A stretch of 29,682 nt of DNA from Acidobacteriota bacterium. Its GTDB lineage: Bacteria; Acidobacteriota; Vicinamibacteria; Vicinamibacterales; 2-12-FULL-66-21. A program made the translations under genes and the position numbers. The notes beneath the pieces are model-generated. The model did no database searches. It saw only the letters and a list, made by a program, of their open reading frames with translations, and was not told where the DNA came from. The stretch's first letter is position 1. Each line of letters opens with the position of its first letter. The DNA is taken from assembly GCA_020200195.1 (NCBI GenBank), contig JAIVJE010000293.1, forward strand, positions 1-29,682, read 5' to 3'. Below are positions 14,670 through 21,727 of this stretch, piece after piece.

Positions 14670-17297
14670 CTAGCGTGTTGTCGAACCGTTCGAACCTCTC
14701 TTCAGCCACTCCGCCAGCCGGTCGTCCTGGGCATCCGCCAGCCGCGCGCAGGACTCCACCCGCTCGATTGTCTGCTGCAGCGTCCGCTCGGCGTCCGGCA
14801 CCTTGTGCGTGGCGAAGAACGACCGGATCTCGGCCGCCTTGCCGAGATCACAGAAATTCGACAGCGCGCCGACGATGACCGTGTTGCCGACGAACTCGCC
14901 GGTCTTCTTCTGGACGTCGTCCCACCGGGCGCGAAGCAGGTCCCACGCGAGATCCCGCCCTTCCGAGTTCCCCAGCATGCGGGCAATGACCAGTTTGGTG
15001 TCCTGCGACCGGACGTCGGGCCCCAGCGCAAGGTCCATCGTGCGCTTGAGGAGAGCTGGATCCGTGAATGACGTCAGCCCGTAGAGATAGCGGTAGCGCT
15101 CCTCGGGATCGGTGGCCGCCTGGCTGCGCGCGAGATACTGGTCGTACAAAGCCGCATCCCCCTCGATCGCGGCGAGATGGACGACCACCGTCAGCAGCGT
15201 GGGCTCGACCGCACCGGGCTTGGCGAGCTCCTGTCGGATCACCTCCCGCGCCTTCGCGAGCACCTCCGCGTCGCGCGCGGTTTCGCCGAGCGACGCAATG
15301 ACGTTGGCGCGAAGGGCGCGCCGGTCGTCGGGCTCTGCGGGCCGCCCGTCCCATCCGACGCCCTGGAGCGCTGGGCGGAGCAGTCCGGCCAGCCACGCGC
15401 GGTACGCCGGACGCGCGGCGCCGCGCGCAACGTACTCCCCGATCGTGTCGAGTGTGCCGGTCAGCGTGGCCATGACCGCCTCGGCGCGCTCGCCACGGAA
15501 GCCGGACGCGAGATCGAGGTACTCACCCACGCCGTCACGACAAGCCCGCACCAGCGCCCATTCGTCGGACAGCACGGCGATGCGCTCGGTGGGGGACAGC
15601 GTGCCGACGTCCGCCGCCAGCTTTTTCAGCACCTCGTCAGGATAGGCGGCGCGATAGTAGCCGCTCCCGCGCGCGTTCGACATGATCCATACCGGGCACG
15701 CGTCGAGCGTTACGGTCGTCGATTTCTTTGTGAGAAGCTCGCAGGTAAACTTGCCGGAGGACGTCCGCAGACATACGGGGATGTGCCATACCTGGGCGGG
15801 CGCGGCCCGCTGCGGCGCGTCGCGCACGTAGCGTTCCTGCGTCAGGGTGACGGTCGTGCCGGACGCTCCACAGGTGACCGTGGCTTCCACAAGCGGCACG
15901 CCGGGTTGGTCAACGAACGTGGACATGACGCGGTCCACCGGCTTTCCGGTGGACTTCGTCAGCGTGGCCCAGAAATCCTCGGCCCTGGCGTTCCCGTACT
16001 TGAAACCCTCGATGTAGGCGTTGACGCCGGTGCGGAACGCCTCCGCCCCGACCCAGGACTCGACCATGCGAAGGACGGCGGCTCCCTTTTCGTACGCGAT
16101 CGGGTCGAACAGCTCATTGATCTCGGCAGGCGTGGACGCCCTGGCTCGAATGGGCCGCGTCGATCGCAGCGCGTCGAGCCCCATGGCGGCCTGGTTGGCC
16201 TGGACCTCATCGAGCTCCATCTGCCAGTCCGGCTTCCATGCCGCGATTGGCTTCGTCTGCATCCAGTTCGCGAAACCTTCGTTCAGCCATATATCGTCCC
16301 ACCACTGCATCGTCACGAGATCGCCGAACCACTGGTGCGCGATCTCGTGCGCGAGGACTTCCGCAATCTGTTTCCGCACTTGAACGGATGCATTTTTGGG
16401 ATCCGCCAGCAAGAACGTTTCACGATAGAAGATGGCGGCGGTGTTCTCCATCGCGCCGGCGGCGAAATCCGGGACCGCCACGACGTCGAGCTTCTTGAAC
16501 GGGTACTTCACCGAGTAGTAGCCGTTCAGGTATTTCATGATCTCGAGCGCCGACTCGAGCGCGAAGCCGGTCAGCGCTTTCTTGTCGGGTGTGGAACAGA
16601 TGCGGACCGGGATGCCGTCAGCCGACCCGGCGGTACACTCGAAGTCCCCCACCGCGAGCGCCACGAGGTACGTCGACATCTTCGGGGTGGTCTCGAACGT
16701 GACGGTGTGCTTCCCGGCGGGTCCCGGAGTGTCCGACACGACGCCGCCGTTCGAAATGGCATGGTCGCCCGTGTCGATGACCGCCGTCAGGGCGAACGTG
16801 GCCTTGAAAGCCGGTTCGTCGAACGACGGGAACATCCGGCGTGCGTCGGTCGCTTCGAGCTGGGTGACGGCATACCTGCGGTTGTTGGCCTTGCTGAGAT
16901 ACAGGCCGCGCAACTGATCGTTGAGGATGCCGGTGTATTTGATCCGGATTTCCGCGGGCCCCACGGGTATTGCGGATGGCACCTTGAATGTGGCCTGCTC
17001 CTTGTTCGCATCGAGCGTCACCACCGCTTTCTGAACACGTCCTCCCGCCGTGACGGTCACCTCCTGAAACTCGATCTCGGCGGCGTTGAGGACGATCCGA
17101 TCGGTCGCGGCGGACAGCATGATCTTGACCGTCTCTTCACCGGAGAATGTTGCGGCCGCCAGATCCGGCGCCACTTTCAGATCGTAGTGGGTGGGCATCG
17201 CCGTGGTCGGGAGCCGCTGCCCATGTACGGGCGCGACACCGGCCGCGAGCGTGAAGATGAACGTCGCGATGCTGAGATGAACCGATGCCCGTGCCAT
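14670..17297 (-). CDS. Secreted M1-family zinc aminopeptidase
   Basis: This metallopeptidase removes N-terminal residues from peptides, probably in the periplasm. The signal peptide is clear (MARASVHLSIATFIFTLAAGV, cleavage near VHG-QRLP). With the start at ATG 17295-17297, the protein has 875 residues. The exopeptidase motif GAMEN is at 281-285. The zinc site is HEIAHQWFGD (H317, E318, H321) with the third ligand E340 in WLNEGFANW. A long helical C-terminal domain (about 510-875) resembles the ERAP1-like C-terminal region. The start is supported by GGAGG five bases upstream; the longer frame would overlap the divergent hydrolase. It precedes the ArsR-methyltransferase gene by 64 bases on the same strand, but that gene has its own predicted promoter, so they are likely separate units. 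Confidence 0.93.
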   Translation of the reverse strand: MARASVHLSIATFIFTLAAGVAPVHGQRLPTTAMPTHYDLKVAPDLAAATFSGEETVKIMLSAATDRIVLNAAEIEFQEVTVTAGGRVQKAVVTLDANKEQATFKVPSAIPVGPAEIRIKYTGILNDQLRGLYLSKANNRRYAVTQLEATDARRMFPSFDEPAFKATFALTAVIDTGDHAISNGGVVSDTPGPAGKHTVTFETTPKMSTYLVALAVGDFECTAGSADGIPVRICSTPDKKALTGFALESALEIMKYLNGYYSVKYPFKKLDVVAVPDFAAGAMENTAAIFYRETFLLADPKNASVQVRKQIAEVLAHEIAHQWFGDLVTMQWWDDIWLNEGFANWMQTKPIAAWKPDWQMELDEVQANQAAMGLDALRSTRPIRARASTPAEINELFDPIAYEKGAAVLRMVESWVGAEAFRTGVNAYIEGFKYGNARAEDFWATLTKSTGKPVDRVMSTFVDQPGVPLVEATVTCGASGTTVTLTQERYVRDAPQRAAPAQVWHIPVCLRTSSGKFTCELLTKKSTTVTLDACPVWIMSNARGSGYYRAAYPDEVLKKLAADVGTLSPTERIAVLSDEWALVRACRDGVGEYLDLASGFRGERAEAVMATLTGTLDTIGEYVARGAARPAYRAWLAGLLRPALQGVGWDGRPAEPDDRRALRANVIASLGETARDAEVLAKAREVIRQELAKPGAVEPTLLTVVVHLAAIEGDAALYDQYLARSQAATDPEERYRYLYGLTSFTDPALLKRTMDLALGPDVRSQDTKLVIARMLGNSEGRDLAWDLLRARWDDVQKKTGEFVGNTVIVGALSNFCDLGKAAEIRSFFATHKVPDAERTLQQTIERVESCARLADAQDDRLAEWLKRGSNGSTTR

Positions 17298-17307
17298 AAT
17301 CGCCTCC

Positions 17308-17937
17308 GTGACCGGCAGGTCGGACCTCACAGTGTACCCCAGCGCTCATGCGTTCTCGGCCCTGGTGGTGGCACATGGCGCGGGCGCGGGACAGACGAAC
17401 CCGTGGCTGGTGCGAATGGCTGGCGGCCTCGCAGAACGGGGCGTCACCGCCGCAACCTTCGACTTCGGTTACATGGCCGCGGGGCGCAAGTTTCCGGATG
17501 CGCCGGCGGTGCTCGAAACCCGTTGGCGGGAGATCGTCGATCGTGCGCGCGCGGCGCTTCCGCCGCTTCCGTTGTTCATCGGCGGCAAGTCGATGGGTGG
17601 ACGCATCGCGTCCCAGATCGCGGCCAAAGGTGTCGATGGGGTCACGGGCCTGATCTTCTTCGGGTACCCGCTGCACCCGCCAGGCAAGCCGCAGCAGCGG
17701 CGGGATACGCACCTCCCTGCGATCACCCATCCGATGCTCTTCATCCAGGGAAGCGCGGACACCTTTGGCAAGGCTGATGAGATCCGCGCGCTGATCCCGT
17801 CGCTACAGCGTGCGGAACTGCACGAGGTTGCCGGAGGTGATCACTCCTTGAAGGTGAAAGGTGGCGCCGCGCGGCAGGCGACCGTGGCGGCCGAGGTCAT
17901 TGACACTGCCGTCACCTGGATGCGATCGGTCGTTTAG
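17308..17937 (+). CDS. Alpha/beta hydrolase (dienelactone hydrolase/TEX30-KANL3-like)
   Basis: This is a 209-residue cytoplasmic serine hydrolase of unknown substrate. The nucleophile elbow is GGKSMGG (S95). The acid is probably D151 (GSADTFG), and the histidine is H179 (GGDHSLK). The oxyanion region is AHGAGAGQTN near the start, a signature of this small-hydrolase group. Length and order match the family. The start is uncertain: GTG at 17308 or GTG at 17332. The first lies only 10 bases from the divergent aminopeptidase ATG, leaving no room for a normal promoter and ribosome site. It converges on the iron-permease-like gene, with a strong hairpin between them. Confidence 0.85.
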   Translation: MTGRSDLTVYPSAHAFSALVVAHGAGAGQTNPWLVRMAGGLAERGVTAATFDFGYMAAGRKFPDAPAVLETRWREIVDRARAALPPLPLFIGGKSMGGRIASQIAAKGVDGVTGLIFFGYPLHPPGKPQQRRDTHLPAITHPMLFIQGSADTFGKADEIRALIPSLQRAELHEVAGGDHSLKVKGGAARQATVAAEVIDTAVTWMRSVV

Positions 17938-17940
17938 CCC

Positions 17941-17995
17941 GGATTATTCATGAAGGCCGTGAGCCGACTGCTCGGCGGCACTCATGAATAATGCG
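17941..17995. repeat. Perfect 11-bp inverted repeat hairpin between convergent genes
   Basis: ATTATTCATGA (17943-17953) is the exact inverse of TCATGAATAAT (17982-17992), and flanking CGG/CCG bases extend the stem with one mismatch. The loop itself folds further, with GCCG/CGGC and GAGC/GCTC pairs. There is no run of T. It could end transcription from both sides, or be a REP-like palindrome that landed between two convergent genes. Confidence 0.75.
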
Positions 17996-17996
17996 G

Positions 17997-18461
17997 CTAC
18001 GACTTCTGCTTTGTGTCCGCCCGGTGCTTGCGGGCGTGGGCGGACTCGGCTTCCGCCACCGAGTGCGACTTCGTCACATCTGCGTCCCTGCTGGCCAGAC
18101 TCGCGAGCCTGACGTAGAAGTCGTGAAGCGCCTTCAACTCGGCCTCCGAGAGGTCCTCGACGTCGATCAACCGGTTACTAGCGCCCTTGACAGCGGCCAC
18201 CAGCTCGTTGAGTTTCAGTTGAATCGCCATCGAGTCCTTGTTCTGCGATCGCTGGATGAGAAACACCATCAGGAACGTCACAATCGTGGTGCCGGTGTTG
18301 ATGACGAGCTGCCATGTATCGGAAAACCCGAACACAGGACCCGACACCAACCACGCCACGATCACGGCCACCGCCAGCGCAAACGCGGTCGTTCCGCCGG
18401 TCCATCGTGTGATGGCGGTCGACAGTTCCTCCAGCGGCCGGCTCTTTTTTCTGGGTGCCAT
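17997..18461 (-). CDS. Low-affinity iron permease family membrane protein
   Basis: This is a 154-residue inner-membrane protein of the 'low affinity iron permease' family (PF04120 type). The name comes from a fungal relative, and the role of the bacterial members is not established. A basic start (MAPRKKSRPLEEL) precedes helix 1 (about 25-44, TAFALAVAVIVAWLVSGPV) and helix 2 (about 52-70, LVINTGTTIVTFLMVFLIQ). The family signature NTGTTIVTFLMVFLIQRSQNKD follows directly, then QLKLNELV and the acidic LIDVEDLSEAEL. The C-terminal tail is charged and rich in His/Lys. It is divergent from pepF and convergent with the hydrolase. No Fur-box-like site was recognised upstream. Confidence 0.87.
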   Translation of the reverse strand: MAPRKKSRPLEELSTAITRWTGGTTAFALAVAVIVAWLVSGPVFGFSDTWQLVINTGTTIVTFLMVFLIQRSQNKDSMAIQLKLNELVAAVKGASNRLIDVEDLSEAELKALHDFYVRLASLASRDADVTKSHSVAEAESAHARKHRADTKQKS

Positions 18462-18563
18462 GCGCCTCCTCGCGGTCGAGGCACTCTAGCACGGGCATGT
18501 GAGCGCCCAGGCCTGTCGCGACGCTCTGTGAAGAAGGGTGAAACCGGGAGGAACGGCGGTTGA

Positions 18564-18575
18564 TATAGTGATCGG
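18564..18575 (+). promoter_or_regulatory. Possible leaderless -10 box for pepF
   Basis: TATAGT (18564-18569) lies six bases before the pepF ATG, so transcription would begin at or next to the start codon. No ribosome site is placed correctly, because the GGAGG at 18548-18552 is too far from the start. A -35 box is weak (TGAAAC at 18539). This is inferred from spacing alone. Confidence 0.35.
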
Positions 18576-20447
18576 ATGCCGCTTGCCGACTTCTTCGATC
18601 CGTCCGATCTGGCTACGCCGGAGCCGCCGCAAACACGCACCCGGCTTCGGGACGATATCCCGGGCGCTTACAAATGGAACCTGACAGATATCTTCTCGAG
18701 CTGGGACGAATGGGAAGCCGCGTATGCCCAGCTCGACGCCGGGATCGAACGCTACGCCGCGTTGAAAGGCACGCTCGCCGGAGGGCCCGACCGTCTCCTC
18801 GATGCCTTCAGGCTTTCCGAAGGGCTCGGCCAGCTCGCGTATCGAGTCTGGTACTTCCCGTCACTGCGATACGACGAGGACCAGCGCGACAACGCCGTCA
18901 ACGCCAGGCGCCAGCAGGTGCAGATTCTGTTCGCGCGGTGGAAGCAGGCGGAATCCTGGTTCAACCCGGAGTTGCTGAAGGTGCCGCTGGAGACGGTCCG
19001 CGCCTGGATGGACTCGTCGCCGGATCTGGCTGTCTATCGATTCGCCATCGAGGATCTCTATCGCCAGCAGGAGCACGTGCTGGACGAAGCGGGCGAGCGG
19101 CTCATGTCACTCGCCAGCCGCCTCGCCGCATCCCCCTCGGAGTCCTACTCCGCATTGTCGACGGCTGACGCCAAGTTTCCGAAGATTCGGCTGAAGGACG
19201 GTGAGGAAATCACCGTCTCGTACGGGCAGTACCGCGCCATCCTTGCGACGCGCCGGGAGCAGGCGGACCGCGAAGCCGCATTCCGTGCGATGCATGGAAT
19301 GTATCAGGCCAGCCTCAACACGTATGCGACGCTGTACAACTCCGTGTGCCAGCGCGATTGGTTCAACGCGCGCGCGCGAGGCTACGCCACCACGCTCGAC
19401 GCGGCCCTGCACGGCGACAACATTCCCCCCCCGGTCGTCGAGAACCTGATCGAAACGACGCGTGCCGGCGTCGAGCCACTCCGTCGCTATCATCGCCTCC
19501 GGCGCAAGGCTCTGGGCGTCCCCTCCTACCATGTGTACGACTTCGCCATTCCGCTCGTAACGTTCGACAAGAAATACCGCTACGACGACGTGCTGGACTG
19601 GATCGTGGAGGCGGTGGAGCCCTTGGGTCCAGACTACCAGGGGAAGATGCGGCAGGGGTTCGCGGGCGGGTGGATCGACGTGTACGAAAACGAGGGAAAG
19701 CGGTCAGGCGCGTACTCGGCGCCGGTGTACGGCACGCATCCCTACATGCTGATGAACTACAACGACACGCTGGACGACGTGTTCACGCTGGCCCATGAAA
19801 TGGGGCACTCGATGCACACGATGCTGTCGCATGAGACACAGCCCTTCATCTACTCGAGCTATACGATCTTTGTCGCGGAGGTCCCGTCAACACTGAGCGA
19901 AGCGCTGCTGCTCGAGTACATGCTGGAGCATTCGACCGACCCCACCGAGCGGATCGTCCTGCTGCAGCACGCCATCGACAACATCACAGGCACGTTCTTC
20001 ACGCAGGTGCTCTTTGCCGACTACGAGCTGCGCGCCCACAGGCTGGCCGAGCAGGATCAGCCGATCACGGCCGATATCCTCACCGACACGTACGCGGCGC
20101 TGCTCAAGGACTATTACGGTGACGCCGTGGATATCGATAGCCAGACCGGCGTGACGTGGGCACGGATCCCCCACTTCTTCAACTCGCCCTACTACGTCTA
20201 TCAATACGCGACGTGCTTCGCATCCGCCGCGCGACTCGCACGCGAGATTACCCATGCGCGGGGCGCGGAGCGGCAGGCCGCACGCGACCGGTATCTGACC
20301 TTGCTGAAGTCCGGCGGCAACGACTACCCGATGGAGCAACTGAAAAAGGCGGGGGTCGATCTCAGCCAGCCCGACACCGTCCGCGCGGTCATCGACCGAC
20401 TGGATGACCTGGTGACCCGGCTCGAGAAAGAGCTCGAGAAGCGCTGA
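18576..20447 (+). CDS. pepF: Oligoendopeptidase F (M3 family zinc peptidase)
   Basis: This cytoplasmic metallo-endopeptidase cuts short peptides. The 623-residue length is normal for the PepF/M3B group. The N-terminal oligopeptidase-F domain (about 40-190, WNLTDIFSSWDEWEAAY) is followed by the M3 catalytic domain with the zinc motif HEMGHSMH (H407, E408, H411). The third ligand lies in the following helix (AEVPSTLSEALLLEYML). Late motifs such as VTWARIPHFFNSPYYVYQYATCFASA are typical. The ATG at 18576 is the first in the frame and fits the family. There is no signal peptide. It converges on the cyclophilin gene with only three bases between stops. With the M1 aminopeptidase and the two cyclophilins, it adds to a protein-turnover theme in the window, though the genes are not one operon. 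Confidence 0.94.
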   Translation: MPLADFFDPSDLATPEPPQTRTRLRDDIPGAYKWNLTDIFSSWDEWEAAYAQLDAGIERYAALKGTLAGGPDRLLDAFRLSEGLGQLAYRVWYFPSLRYDEDQRDNAVNARRQQVQILFARWKQAESWFNPELLKVPLETVRAWMDSSPDLAVYRFAIEDLYRQQEHVLDEAGERLMSLASRLAASPSESYSALSTADAKFPKIRLKDGEEITVSYGQYRAILATRREQADREAAFRAMHGMYQASLNTYATLYNSVCQRDWFNARARGYATTLDAALHGDNIPPPVVENLIETTRAGVEPLRRYHRLRRKALGVPSYHVYDFAIPLVTFDKKYRYDDVLDWIVEAVEPLGPDYQGKMRQGFAGGWIDVYENEGKRSGAYSAPVYGTHPYMLMNYNDTLDDVFTLAHEMGHSMHTMLSHETQPFIYSSYTIFVAEVPSTLSEALLLEYMLEHSTDPTERIVLLQHAIDNITGTFFTQVLFADYELRAHRLAEQDQPITADILTDTYAALLKDYYGDAVDIDSQTGVTWARIPHFFNSPYYVYQYATCFASAARLAREITHARGAERQAARDRYLTLLKSGGNDYPMEQLKKAGVDLSQPDTVRAVIDRLDDLVTRLEKELEKR

Positions 20448-20450
20448 TCG

Positions 20451-21101
20451 TCAGCGCCCCGCGGCGTTCCGAACCGTCACGGCTTTGATCACGACAGGCT
20501 CCGCCGGCACGTCAGCGTGCGGACCGAGTGATCCGGTCTTGACCGCGGCGATACGATCGACGACATCCATCCCCGACAACACGCGGCCGAACACCGCATA
20601 GCCGAATTCCTCCGGTGCATAGCTCCGGTGATCCAGCTTCCGATTGTCGACGAGGTTGATGAAGAACTGCGACGTCGCACTGCGCAGCGCGCGCGTGCGT
20701 GCCATCGCAAGCGTGCCCCGCGCGTTGCTCACGCCGTTCGTGGCCTCGTTCAGGATCGGCGGCCGGGTGGGCTTCTCCTGCATCGCGGCGGTGAAACCGC
20801 CACCCTGGATCACATACCCGGGGACAACCCGGTGAAACGTCGTGCCCGAATAGAAGCCGGAGGAGACATACGCGAGGAAGTTCTCGACCGACACCGGGGC
20901 TTTGTCCTTGAACAATTCGACGGTGATGTCGCCAAGCGTCGTGCTGATCACGGCAACGGGGTGTCCCGGCGCGGGAGCCGGCGCAACGGTCTGCGCCGGA
21001 GCCGTCTGTCCGCTTGGCGGCGCAGACTGTCCCGCGGCCAAGCCAATCCATCCCAGACCGATGACCATAAGCGGAACGCCGCCGAAAGCGCGCGACGACA
21101 T
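20451..21101 (-). CDS. Secreted cyclophilin-type peptidyl-prolyl isomerase
   Basis: This is a peptidyl-prolyl cis-trans isomerase, probably periplasmic and PpiA-like. With the start at ATG 21099-21101 it has 216 residues. That start has AGGAGG six bases upstream, whereas the longer frame would need a TTG that precedes the ribosome site. A signal peptide (about 1-24, GGVPLMVIGLGWIGLAAGQ) leads into a Pro/Ala/Gln-rich linker. The cyclophilin domain covers about 45-210: VAVISTTLGDITVELFKDKAP, FHRVVPGYVIQGGGF with the active-site Arg, SQFFINLVDN, and YAVFGRVLSGMDVVD. It is complete, unlike the damaged double cyclophilin near 9147, which may give some redundancy. Confidence 0.92.
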   Translation of the reverse strand: MSSRAFGGVPLMVIGLGWIGLAAGQSAPPSGQTAPAQTVAPAPAPGHPVAVISTTLGDITVELFKDKAPVSVENFLAYVSSGFYSGTTFHRVVPGYVIQGGGFTAAMQEKPTRPPILNEATNGVSNARGTLAMARTRALRSATSQFFINLVDNRKLDHRSYAPEEFGYAVFGRVLSGMDVVDRIAAVKTGSLGPHADVPAEPVVIKAVTVRNAAGR

Positions 21102-21140
21102 CAAAAGCCTCCTGACGCGATTCAAATAGATGGATCATGA

Positions 21141-21170
21141 ATCGTAGGCCCCGCGGGGCGTTCCGGTCAA
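21141..21170 (-). promoter_or_regulatory. Predicted promoter of the secreted cyclophilin, with a palindrome in the spacer
   Basis: On the minus strand TTGACC (21165-21170) and TACGAT (21141-21146) are 18 bases apart. The spacer holds a perfect 12-bp palindrome GCCCCGCGGGGC (21148-21159), a possible operator. On the other strand TACAAT (21183-21188) is a candidate -10 for the small gene at 21281, with no good -35. Confidence 0.45.
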
Positions 21171-21280
21171 CGATGGCTGGGCTACAATGAGAACCGCACG
21201 GCCGCTCGGAGTGCTCCGCCGGGACGGAATCCAGACGCATCGGCGAACGCGCGCGGCCAGGCCGCCGCAGGGAGATCGCG

Positions 21281-21637
21281 ATGGCGACAGAACTCGAGAA
21301 CGAGCAGCGAGAGTTGGCGGAGTTCATCCGGGTCGGATCCACACGCGGGCCGCAGTGTTTCGGCAGCTACTTCGACGAGAAAGGCGGTTCGTGCGCGCTG
21401 GGCGCGGTGTACGAGGGTGTCTATCATTTGCCGCGAGATCACGGCAAGTTGATCCCCGATCACCTCGAACGGTTGTTCCGCTGCCTCGACGAAGTGACCA
21501 AGCGGTGTCCACGCGGTTGCAAGAAGCGACTGCCGCTGGCGTCGATGATCGTGCATCTCAACGACGATCACCTGATGACCCGCGAACAGATCGCCGAATG
21601 GCTCACCGCAGAATCGGGTGATCGCGCGATCGGGTGA
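21281..21637 (+). CDS. Small cysteine-containing protein of unknown function
   Basis: I do not recognise a named family. The 118-residue product is acidic at the start (MATELENEQRELAEF) and has five cysteines, in CFGSYF, SCALGAVYEG, FRCLDE and KRCPRGCKKR. The last pair (CPRGC) could bind metal or form a disulfide. The segment SMIVHLNDDHLMTREQIAEWL looks like a compact helix-turn unit and is the best-ordered part. There is no signal peptide or membrane helix. The ATG has AGGGAG six bases upstream. The last codons (after AEWL) run into the GATC-rich repeat, so the natural end may have been altered by the repeat. It may share a transcript with the DUF349 gene 90 bases downstream. Confidence 0.7.
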   Translation: MATELENEQRELAEFIRVGSTRGPQCFGSYFDEKGGSCALGAVYEGVYHLPRDHGKLIPDHLERLFRCLDEVTKRCPRGCKKRLPLASMIVHLNDDHLMTREQIAEWLTAESGDRAIG

Positions 21638-21711
21638 TCGGCGATCTCGATCGGGCGATTGCCTGATCGCGCGATTGGATCGCCCATCACACGATCGCTC
21701 GATCACCCGAT
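21613..21711. repeat. GATC-rich palindromic repeat array
   Basis: About 100 bases hold nine GATC sites, built from units such as GATCGCGCGATC and CGGGTGATCG. The outer edges form an inverted pair, ATCGGGTGATCG (21613-21624) and CGATCACCCGAT (21700-21711). The array covers the last eight codons of the small upstream gene and ends 16 bases before the DUF349 start. It may be a repeat element, a structured mRNA spacer, or a cluster of adenine-methylation sites. Confidence 0.7.
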
Positions 21712-21727
21712 GCTATTGAAAGCGCCT

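Noticed and set aside
15177..17777. An 866-codon open frame on the + strand opposite the aminopeptidase.
   Set aside because: It runs through the aminopeptidase antisense and into the hydrolase gene in another frame. There are no motifs, and composition is typical of a shadow frame.
21102..21125. TTG start eight codons upstream for the secreted cyclophilin.
   Set aside because: The added codons contain the AGGAGG ribosome site that serves the ATG at 21101.
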